A stretch of DNA of 5,677 bases from an uncultured Rhodospirillaceae bacterium (GTDB lineage: Bacteria; Pseudomonadota; Alphaproteobacteria; MPNO01), in the NCBI GenBank assembly GCA_937916005.1, contig CALGIA010000382.1, positions 1-5,677 on the forward strand, read 5' to 3'. The number at the start of each line of letters is the position of its first letter. Position 1 is the first letter of the stretch. Of the stretch, positions 1 to 4,512 are shown piece after piece. The translations under genes were made by a program, and so were the position numbers. The notes beneath the pieces were generated by a model. That model had not been told where the DNA came from, did not search any database, and saw only the letters and a program-made list of their open reading frames with translations.

Positions 1-31
1 TTGAATTGATACTTGGTTATTCAAATAAAAT
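1..31 (+). promoter_or_regulatory. Possible operator/promoter upstream of the NsrR-type regulator
   Basis: An AT-rich stretch holds an inverted repeat, TTGAAT (1-6) and ATTCAA (19-24), separated by 12 bases, followed by a -10-like TAAAAT at 26-31. The left arm could serve as a -35 element, but its spacing to TAAAAT is 19 bases, longer than ideal. Rrf2 regulators often bind imperfect palindromes at their own promoters, so autoregulation is possible, but the arms do not match the NsrR half-site known from enterobacteria. The window begins at the first arm, so the element may be cut off. Confidence 0.3.
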
Positions 32-75
32 CGTTTGCGGATCGTAAATGGCGTATTTTATTCTCGATTGAACCC

Positions 76-81
76 AGAGGG
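76..81 (+). promoter_or_regulatory. Ribosome binding site fixing the regulator start
   Basis: AGAGGG lies six bases before the ATG at 88. The reading frame stays open upstream to a TTG at 13, but that codon has no comparable site. Starting at 88 also places the Fe-S ligands at the residue numbers known for NsrR. Confidence 0.7.
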
Positions 82-87
82 AATCCG

Positions 88-534
88 ATGCTTTTGAGCA
101 GGTATTCAGATAACTCAGTGCGTCTGTTAATGCATCTGACGCTCCAGGCTGATCGATATGTGACCGTGGGGCAGGCCGCGAAGCACGGCGGTATGTCACG
201 AAATCATCTGATGAAGATTTCGCAGCATCTTGCTCAACTCGGCTATATCGCGACCGCCCGCGGAAAAGGCGGCGGTATGCGCTTGGCGAAGGATCCGGCC
301 TCTATTCGTCTGGGAGATCTGATTTGTCAGACCGAATCAAGTCTGGAAATTATTCGCTGCGAACATATCAAGTGTCCTGTATCAGGAAACTGCATTTTCA
401 AACAATGCCTGACAGAGGCGCGGAATCGTTTCGTTGAAACGCTCAACAGCTATACGCTGGCGGATGTTGCGGCGAATTCCGGGCAATTGAAAAATTTGCT
501 CAAGCTAGTCCCTCAATCGGCGGAATCGCCCTGA
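88..534 (+). CDS. nsrR: NsrR-type Rrf2-family Fe-S transcriptional regulator
   Basis: This 148-residue protein is a cytoplasmic DNA-binding regulator of the Rrf2 family, closest in motif to NsrR, the [4Fe-4S] nitric-oxide sensor that represses NO-defence genes. A winged helix-turn-helix spans about residues 1-75, with the recognition stretch SRNHLMKI (37-44) and wing RGKGGGMRL (58-66). The cluster loop has Cys91, Cys96 and Cys102, plus an extra Cys107. Asp8, the fourth ligand reported for NsrR, is present. The dimerisation helix carries the typical YTLADV near residue 127. By recall, the cysteine numbers equal those of E. coli NsrR, and IscR- or RirA-type proteins space them differently. Length is normal for the family. 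Its 3' end overlaps the minus-strand CoA-transferase-fold beta gene by 22 bp. What it regulates cannot be read from the sequence; its target could be local or a distant NO-detoxification gene. Confidence 0.87.
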   Translation: MLLSRYSDNSVRLLMHLTLQADRYVTVGQAAKHGGMSRNHLMKISQHLAQLGYIATARGKGGGMRLAKDPASIRLGDLICQTESSLEIIRCEHIKCPVSGNCIFKQCLTEARNRFVETLNSYTLADVAANSGQLKNLLKLVPQSAESP

Positions 535-1256
535 TAGCCTAATTTCGCCGCGGCAAATTCGGGATATGTTTCCGCGATTTCCCGTGCAACCCGGCTCCGG
601 ATGATTTTCAGCCGGTCGGGTTCCGGTGGCAGCGCCATGCCGACATCGTCGGGGCAATCAAAATCGAACCCGGTATTGTCACGCACCTCTTCGATTGTGG
701 CGCCGGGCAGCAAACCATCCAAACGAAAACGATGCCGCGCGCGGTCATACATGAAAATGCACAGGCTGGTGATCAACGCGTAAGGGCCGCCCGGGCGATG
801 CACATTATCAGGGCTCCATCCAGGCGCGCTGATGAAATCCACCTTGGGGACAAAGACCCGGCGGGAGTGTTCCTCGCGGAATAAAATCACTCTGGGAACC
901 ATGAAATAGATATAGGCCGATCCGAAGCTTCCAGGAAAACGCATGTCGGAATTGGGGTAATCGCCGGTGCCGACCAGATTGATATTGGCCTCACCATCGA
1001 TCTGCCCGCCGCCCAGGAAGAATACGTCGACGCGTCCCTGTCCGGCCCGGTCAAACAATTCCGGGCCGCCGTCATTGAACGGGTTATGGACATTGCTGCC
1101 GAGAATGCTGGCCCGGGTATATCCGTCGGACAGGGCCTGAACCAGAAGGGCCGCTGACCCCGGTATGGGCGATGACGTGCCCACCGAAACATTGCGTTGT
1201 CCCTCGATCATGCGTGCGATTGCGCAGATCAACAATTCTTCGGTATTGAATTCCAT
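513..1256 (-). CDS. CoA-transferase-fold beta subunit (GctB/IpdB-like)
   Basis: This 247-residue protein is the beta subunit of a class I CoA-transferase-fold heterodimer, in the group with glutaconate CoA-transferase B and the ring-cleaving hydrolase subunit IpdB. Family signatures are FFLGGGQIDGEANIN (79-93), then FPGSFGS (107-113), a basic RRVFVPKVDFISAPGW segment, and a late GATIEEVRDNTGFDFD segment matching the GctB C-terminal region. Length fits the family. Its ATG overlaps the alpha-subunit stop by one base (TAATG at 1258-1254) with no clear Shine-Dalgarno of its own, so it is probably made by translational coupling. In glutaconate CoA-transferase the catalytic Glu sits in a VESG segment; the matching position here seems to be Gly53 (SILGSN). 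IpdB also lacks that Glu, so a hydrolase or lyase role fits better than classic CoA transfer. The substrate is unknown. The 3' end overlaps the regulator gene tail to tail. Confidence 0.85.
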   Translation of the reverse strand: MEFNTEELLICAIARMIEGQRNVSVGTSSPIPGSAALLVQALSDGYTRASILGSNVHNPFNDGGPELFDRAGQGRVDVFFLGGGQIDGEANINLVGTGDYPNSDMRFPGSFGSAYIYFMVPRVILFREEHSRRVFVPKVDFISAPGWSPDNVHRPGGPYALITSLCIFMYDRARHRFRLDGLLPGATIEEVRDNTGFDFDCPDDVGMALPPEPDRLKIIRSRVAREIAETYPEFAAAKLGYQGDSAD

Positions 1257-2086
1257 TATGCGGGAATCGGGGATTTGAGAACGTTGCGCTCGAGATAACC
1301 CTGGAAACCTTCATCGGTTTTTGCCGCCGATGCATAATCGCGCAGATGATCCATGTCGCGCTCGTATCGTCCGGTGAGCCCGGCCGGCCAGGCGCCGTTT
1401 GGAACATGGGCGATGGCGTCGACATAGAGCGGTGGAATGGCGCCGGCGATATAGCGTTCGTCTTCCATCAGATTGCCGTCATAAAGCTCCTCCACCGTGA
1501 CCAGTGACGACTGGGCGGCGTGGGCAAGCTGCACGCATTCGCGCCGATTGCCGACCCAGACATTGCCCAGCCGGTCGCCAAGCCGGGCGTGGAACAGGGC
1601 TATGTCTGGTCTTATGGCCGGAACGATGACGATGGGGTCGTCTTGGTTGGTGACCGGATTCTGGATCACTTTCCAGTCGTTGCGGTTGGCCAGGATATCG
1701 GAGCCGATCAGCCCGCGCACCGCCATGAAGGGAAGGCCTTTTTCACCGGCTTGAATAGCGGCGTAGATCGCCGGGCAGGTGGCGTCCATGATGCGCAGCT
1801 TGCCGTTTTGGACCGCATCCCGGAACCGGGGCGCCATGCCCGCTTCGCCCAGCGCGACGGCGCTGCATTCGATGATGGAAACGCAGCCCGCGCCGATCAG
1901 AAGATCCGCCTGGAACCCGCTGACCGGCAGGCAGACCAGATGCAGGTTCTTGACGCCCCGGCGGATCAGGGCGCGGGTTGCCTCGATCGCCACGCCGGCA
2001 TCGTCCTTGGGTACGGCAAGCTTGGCGCCATCGGGAATACGCGCGACCAGCTCGTCCAGTTCCACATAGATTGGATTTGTCCGCAT
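1256..2086 (-). CDS. CoA-transferase-fold alpha subunit (GctA/IpdA-like)
   Basis: This 276-residue protein is the alpha partner of the downstream beta subunit; the two should form a cytoplasmic heterodimer acting on CoA thioesters. Family marks include the N-terminal Rossmann-like part, GAGCVSIIE (65-73) followed by the APRFRDAVQNGKL run (85-97), GLPFMAVRGLIGSDIL (117-132), and a VPAIRPDIALFHARLGDRLGN segment, the usual 'PA..pDva..Ha..aD..Gn' motif. The segment between Gly95 and GLPF can be aligned without gaps to recalled GctA/IpdA sequences. There, the common Glu-Gly pair (region of the IpdA catalytic Glu) reads Cys104-Pro105, and an earlier Glu reads Asp101. The ATG at 2086 is preceded by GAGGA (2098-2094) seven bases upstream. 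It is the first gene of a two-gene operon, with a plausible sigma70-like promoter at 2145-2117. IpdA-like hydrolase, decarboxylase-like or unknown activity is possible; a conventional CoA-transferase looks less likely. Confidence 0.85.
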   Translation of the reverse strand: MRTNPIYVELDELVARIPDGAKLAVPKDDAGVAIEATRALIRRGVKNLHLVCLPVSGFQADLLIGAGCVSIIECSAVALGEAGMAPRFRDAVQNGKLRIMDATCPAIYAAIQAGEKGLPFMAVRGLIGSDILANRNDWKVIQNPVTNQDDPIVIVPAIRPDIALFHARLGDRLGNVWVGNRRECVQLAHAAQSSLVTVEELYDGNLMEDERYIAGAIPPLYVDAIAHVPNGAWPAGLTGRYERDMDHLRDYASAAKTDEGFQGYLERNVLKSPIPA

Positions 2087-2093
2087 CAGGAAG

Positions 2094-2098
2094 TCCTC
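2094..2098 (-). promoter_or_regulatory. Ribosome binding site of the alpha-subunit gene
   Basis: On the minus strand GAGGA lies seven bases before the ATG at 2086, supporting that start. It is the only clear Shine-Dalgarno site for the two-gene pair; the beta gene lacks one. Confidence 0.65.
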
Positions 2099-2116
2099 AT
2101 TCCAGAATTGGTATTT

Positions 2117-2145
2117 ATTTTGCGCCTGTCGGCGAGTCCGATCAA
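2117..2145 (-). promoter_or_regulatory. Putative sigma70-type promoter of the CoA-transferase-fold operon
   Basis: Reading the minus strand, TTGATC (2145-2140) and CAAAAT (2122-2117) are separated by exactly 17 bases, and an AT-rich stretch follows. Each hexamer matches the consensus at four of six bases. It lies about 30 bases upstream of the alpha start, in the 138-bp divergent spacer shared with the crotonase gene. No comparably good promoter was seen for the crotonase direction. Confidence 0.4.
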
Positions 2146-2213
2146 TGCCGCGCTGAGGTTCTCATGGCGGGGCCAAGCTGATATTGCTATGGATATCGGG
2201 AACTGGGCTGCAC

Positions 2214-2220
2214 GGGAGAG
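2214..2220 (+). promoter_or_regulatory. Ribosome binding site deciding the crotonase start
   Basis: GGGAGAG ends four bases before the ATG at 2225 (six bases if GGAG is taken as the core). An in-frame ATG at 2189 would add 12 residues but has no purine-rich site ahead of it, so 2225 is preferred. Confidence 0.65.
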
Positions 2221-2224
2221 CACG

Positions 2225-2953
2225 ATGAGCGATCAGGATATGATTTTCAGCCAGGAAGGCGAGGTGGCGCAAATCGTGCTGAACCGGCCTGATAACGGTA
2301 ATATGCTTACCATCGATATGGTGAACCGGTTGGCGTCCCAGGTAACGGATGCGGGCCGTGATCCCGGCATCAAGGCCATATTGCTGGCCGCTAATGGCGA
2401 TGATTTCTGCCTCGGCCGCGATCCGTCCGGCGCGCCGGAAAAGGCGCCGAAGACCGCCGTTGAAATGCGTGACGCCCTGACATCGCCCATACTGGGCGTT
2501 TATGCGGCGGTGCGGGGCGCGCAGGTGCCGGTTGTCGCCGCTGTCCAGGGGCTGGCCAATGGGTTTGGCTGCGCCATGGCGGCGGTCTGCGATGTGACCA
2601 TTGCAGCGGATAATTCCCGCTTTGCCCTGCCTGAAATGTCCCATGATTTGCCGCCGACCCTGGCCATGTGCGCCCATATCGACCGCACCATGACCAAGAG
2701 TATCGGTTGGCTGGTGTATTCGACCGGTCAAATCGACGCGGAAACCGCGCGTAATCTCGGTTTCGTCAGCCAGATCGTCGGGGCGGATGATCTGAAAAGC
2801 GAGACTGACAAATTTCTTGCCGGGTTGACCGCTCGCAGCCGCGTCGCTCTGGCGACCTGCAAAACCTATCTCGCGAACGCTCGCTTGATGGAAACCGACA
2901 AGGCGGCCGATTACGCGGGCAACCTTCTGTCCGTGGTGATGTCGTCGAAATAA
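2225..2953 (+). CDS. Enoyl-CoA hydratase/isomerase (crotonase) family protein
   Basis: This 242-residue crotonase-fold protein is a little shorter than typical enoyl-CoA hydratases (about 255-265). Such proteins bind acyl-CoA and stabilise a thioester enolate; they act as hydratases, isomerases or C-C hydrolases. The start has the family pattern of a short beta hairpin ending in VLNRPD (18-23). The first oxyanion-hole segment is FCLGRD (61-66) and the second is VQGLANGFGCAMAAVCD (107-123), followed by FALPEM (133-138). By recalled alignment with rat mitochondrial hydratase, catalytic Glu144 corresponds to Ala117, whereas Glu164 is kept as Glu137. A classic two-glutamate hydratase mechanism is therefore unlikely; isomerase or ring-hydrolase chemistry is more plausible. 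The gene is divergent from the CoA-transferase-fold pair, and EchA20 with IpdAB in steroid C/D-ring breakdown gives a precedent for the combination. It converges on the cupin gene with a 40-bp gap and no clear terminator. Confidence 0.85.
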   Translation: MSDQDMIFSQEGEVAQIVLNRPDNGNMLTIDMVNRLASQVTDAGRDPGIKAILLAANGDDFCLGRDPSGAPEKAPKTAVEMRDALTSPILGVYAAVRGAQVPVVAAVQGLANGFGCAMAAVCDVTIAADNSRFALPEMSHDLPPTLAMCAHIDRTMTKSIGWLVYSTGQIDAETARNLGFVSQIVGADDLKSETDKFLAGLTARSRVALATCKTYLANARLMETDKAADYAGNLLSVVMSSK

Positions 2954-2993
2954 AGCGGGAAAAACTTTCGACCGGCAGGGAACTCCAAATCGG

Positions 2994-3434
2994 CTACAAC
3001 GCGCGGCCGTTATAGCGGGCGACCTGGCCGCGATCGGCAGCCTTGGCGAGTTCCACTCTCTTGTCTTCCGAGCCGCGATGAATTGCCGCAACCTGGATCA
3101 ATTCGAGGATGCCCGGCCCGATGTTTTCAATAAGATATTCGGTGTTGCGCGGGATCATGATGCCGTCATTGACGCCGAATTCGCCGATCAATATGCGCCC
3201 GGATCCGCAAAACCGCGCCCGTCCGGCCAGCACCATCCAGAACTCGTCGACGCCGCTTTCGTAATGCAGTTCGTTGCTTTCGCCCGGCAGAATGACATGC
3301 CCTGTGCCGCGGATTTGCTCGTTTCCGCAGAGTTTGATCTCTGCCCGAGATGCTGTTTGGCGAGCCCGTTTTTCGAATTGAAAGGTTTGAATTCGGCGTG
3401 CTTGCGAACTGCTGGCCGTATCGTTGCTTGCCAT
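2994..3434 (-). CDS. Small single-domain cupin protein
   Basis: This 146-residue cytoplasmic protein has one cupin beta-barrel. Residues 1-30 are polar and low in complexity and look like a flexible tail. Cupin motif 1 is recognisable at LHYESGVDEFWMVLAG (56-71), with His57, Glu59 and Glu64. Canonical motif 1 has His-x-His, so the second histidine is replaced by Glu59. Motif 2, around GIMIPRNTEYLIEN (91-104), keeps the Pro and Asn, but the usual histidine is Tyr100. Metal binding would therefore use an altered set (His57, Glu59, Glu64) or may be lost. Such cupins can be isomerases, dioxygenases, lyases or ligand-binding sensors; no specific function is supported. The ATG at 3434 has only a G-rich stretch (GGGG, 3440-3437) upstream. 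It is transcribed divergently from the di-metal oxidase gene, and a palindrome overlaps its putative -10 element (TATAAG, 3472-3467). Confidence 0.75.
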   Translation of the reverse strand: MASNDTASSSQARRIQTFQFEKRARQTASRAEIKLCGNEQIRGTGHVILPGESNELHYESGVDEFWMVLAGRARFCGSGRILIGEFGVNDGIMIPRNTEYLIENIGPGILELIQVAAIHRGSEDKRVELAKAADRGQVARYNGRAL

Positions 3435-3461
3435 CGCCCCATCCCGATCTGATTTCCAGCC

Positions 3462-3482
3462 GCGATCTTATACGCAGATCGC
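3462..3482. promoter_or_regulatory. 21-bp palindrome over the cupin -10 element (candidate operator)
   Basis: GCGATCT (3462-3468) and AGATCGC (3476-3482) form a perfect 7-bp inverted repeat with a 7-base centre. On the minus strand the left arm and centre include TATAAG (3472-3467), a good -10 hexamer for the cupin gene; only a weak -35 is visible 16-17 bases further up. A protein bound here would probably block that promoter. The core also fits ATC-N9-GAT, a form seen in some LysR-type sites. The cognate regulator is not evident in the window. Confidence 0.45.
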
Positions 3483-3512
3483 CGAAAGTGAAATTCCCTC
3501 ACCAGAATCATG

Positions 3513-3523
3513 GTCAAATTGAC
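3513..3523. promoter_or_regulatory. 11-bp palindrome GTCAA-A-TTGAC
   Basis: A perfect 5-bp inverted repeat around one central base lies between the divergent cupin and di-metal oxidase promoters, 30 bases from the larger palindrome. Its right arm (TTGACT, 3519-3524) resembles a -35 hexamer, but no -10 lies at the right distance on the + strand. It could be an operator or chance. Confidence 0.25.
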
Positions 3524-3549
3524 TCCTTGGGGACAAGAGCGCTGTGGAA

Positions 3550-3577
3550 GTGACCGGGCGAAAGAGTTAGATATATA
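3550..3577 (+). promoter_or_regulatory. Putative promoter of the di-metal oxidase gene
   Basis: GTGACC (3550-3555) and TATATA (3572-3577) are spaced by 16 bases and lie about 40 bases before the ATG at 3620. The -10 sits in a short AT-rich island (TTAGATATATAAG) that stands out locally. Each hexamer matches sigma70 consensus at about four of six positions. Confidence 0.4.
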
Positions 3578-3619
3578 AGTGATTTCGATGTGCCTTGCTT
3601 TTTAATTCGGAGATAAACC

Positions 3620-4339
3620 ATGAGTTCAGCCAGTGTTATCGTACGCCTTGATGCGGAATGTGATGATTTCGCCCGCCGTTGCGGCGCCTTCAGCCAGGAT
3701 ATGACCGCCAATCGGGCGAAAATGTTCGTTCTCCAGCATCGCCAGAACACGCGCTTTCGGAACTCGGTCCTGAAGCTCCGGGTCGCCACCAATTGCCCGG
3801 AATGGGACGTGAAGATGGGCATCATCGCCGCCTGCACGGAGGAAATCATCGCCGATGTGGAACATGGCGCCGGCCAGCCTCATTGGAAGATCCTGGAAGA
3901 TCTCGGCGTGAGCATCGGGCTTGACCGGACCGAAATCCAGAATGCGAAACCATTGCCGTCGACCCAGCTGTCATGGAGCGCCTGGGAAGGGCTGATGTCC
4001 AACACCCACTGGCTGAAAGGCCTGATCGCCAATACCTGCGCCGAGCGGATCAATATCCCCGGCTATGGCGACGGCGAATTCCGCGAAAAAGGCTGGTTCG
4101 GCATGGAACGCCGACGTTGGCAGGAAATCTTCAATCTGTCCGAAGACGAACTGTTCTTTTTCAAGCTGCACAGCGTGGCCGACATTGTCCATTCCGATCT
4201 GGGCTGGAACACGGCGGCCAAATATGCGGTCGATCTGCACATGGAAGACGAAATCGTCGAAGCCTGCCGCATCAATTTGATTGTCTGGGAAAACTATCTC
4301 GACGGCATTATGGCCGGCGGCGACGCGCTCGATAGCTGA
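3620..4339 (+). CDS. Heme-oxygenase-like di-metal oxidase (CADD/TenA/PqqC fold)
   Basis: This 239-residue, all-helical cytoplasmic protein belongs to the heme-oxygenase-like superfamily that includes CADD, TenA, PqqC, UndA, BesC and the central domain of SznF. The full ligand set of the di-iron branch is visible: Glu81 and His88 (EHGAGQPH), Glu142 (CAERI), then His184, Asp188 and His191 (HSVADIVH). By recall, chlamydial CADD uses Glu81, His88, Glu142, His174, Asp178 and His181, so the first three share numbering and the final HxxxDxxH motif is identical in spacing. TenA and PqqC lack such a metal set, so an O2-activating oxidase or oxygenase is the best call. CADD donates its own Tyr27 to make p-aminobenzoate; position 27 here is Asp, arguing against that reaction. 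The start is supported by CGGAGA (3608-3613), with GGAG seven bases before the ATG. The gene appears monocistronic, with its own promoter and a strong terminator at 4374. Substrate unknown. Confidence 0.85.
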   Translation: MSSASVIVRLDAECDDFARRCGAFSQDMTANRAKMFVLQHRQNTRFRNSVLKLRVATNCPEWDVKMGIIAACTEEIIADVEHGAGQPHWKILEDLGVSIGLDRTEIQNAKPLPSTQLSWSAWEGLMSNTHWLKGLIANTCAERINIPGYGDGEFREKGWFGMERRRWQEIFNLSEDELFFFKLHSVADIVHSDLGWNTAAKYAVDLHMEDEIVEACRINLIVWENYLDGIMAGGDALDS

Positions 4340-4353
4340 TTGCACGTTTATTG

Positions 4354-4380
4354 GATCAAACGGGTATTAGATCAAGCGGG
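4354..4380 (+). repeat. Two near-identical 11-bp direct repeats
   Basis: GATCAAACGGG (4354-4364) and GATCAAGCGGG (4370-4380) differ at one base and are offset by 16 bp. They lie between the di-metal oxidase stop and the terminator stem, the second copy running into the stem. A short duplication or a tandem protein site are both possible; chance is not excluded. Confidence 0.35.
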
Positions 4381-4410
4381 GCGGGAATTTTTCCGCCCCG
4401 TTTCGTTTGT
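4374..4410 (+). terminator. Rho-independent terminator after the di-metal oxidase gene
   Basis: CGGGGCGG (4377-4384) pairs with CCGCCCCG (4393-4400) around an eight-base loop, extended outward by A-T, A-T and G-T pairs. A T-rich tail (TTTCGTTTGTTTG) follows. It begins about 35 bases after the stop codon and separates this gene from the binding-protein gene. Confidence 0.85.
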
Positions 4411-4431
4411 TTGAGCGATCCATGAGCGGAC

Positions 4432-4460
4432 TGGATACAGGCTCGGCGATGGCGTATCAT
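4432..4460 (+). promoter_or_regulatory. Putative promoter of the TTT binding-protein gene
   Basis: TGGATA (4432-4437) and TATCAT (4455-4460) are separated by exactly 17 bases, with four and five matches to the sigma70 hexamers. It lies downstream of the preceding terminator and about 50 bases before the ATG at 4513, giving the gene its own transcript. Confidence 0.5.
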
Positions 4461-4500
4461 TTGTTCGGAAAAACGCGATAAAGCGTTGTTGCTGATCTCG

Positions 4501-4506
4501 GGGAGG
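4501..4506 (+). promoter_or_regulatory. Ribosome binding site fixing the binding-protein start
   Basis: GGGAGG lies six bases before the ATG at 4513. The frame is open back to a TTG at 4486, but that codon lacks such a site, and starting there would put nine extra residues ahead of a normal signal peptide. Confidence 0.75.
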
Positions 4507-4512
4507 TTCGTC

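Noticed and set aside
214..231. AAGAT-N8-ATCTT resembling an NsrR-type half-site pair inside the regulator gene
   Set aside because: It lies within conserved coding sequence of the DNA-binding domain and the spacing does not fit the known site.
254..275. GC-rich hairpin (CCGCC...GGCGG) as a terminator for the minus-strand operon
   Set aside because: It lies in the conserved wing coding region of the regulator and has no T run on either strand.
1520..2224. Long in-frame open extension (about 235 codons) upstream of the crotonase gene on the + strand
   Set aside because: It runs antisense to the alpha-subunit gene, has no family signature, and the crotonase homology and ribosome site both start at 2225.
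2162..3091. 309-codon minus-strand frame opposite the crotonase gene
   Set aside because: It is antisense to a clear crotonase, rich in Arg, His and Gly as expected of a mirror frame, and overlaps the cupin gene.
3519..3547. TTGACT as a -35 element for the di-metal oxidase gene
   Set aside because: At 17 bases downstream the sequence is CTGTGG, not a -10; the pair at 3550-3577 fits better.
3971..4345. 124-codon minus-strand frame opposite the di-metal oxidase gene
   Set aside because: It is a mirror frame of a gene with a full conserved ligand set; no domain recognised.
4422..4481. 19-codon + strand ORF starting MSGLDTG before the binding-protein gene
   Set aside because: It has no ribosome binding site and spans the putative promoter of the next gene; it could be a leader peptide only if transcription starts further upstream.
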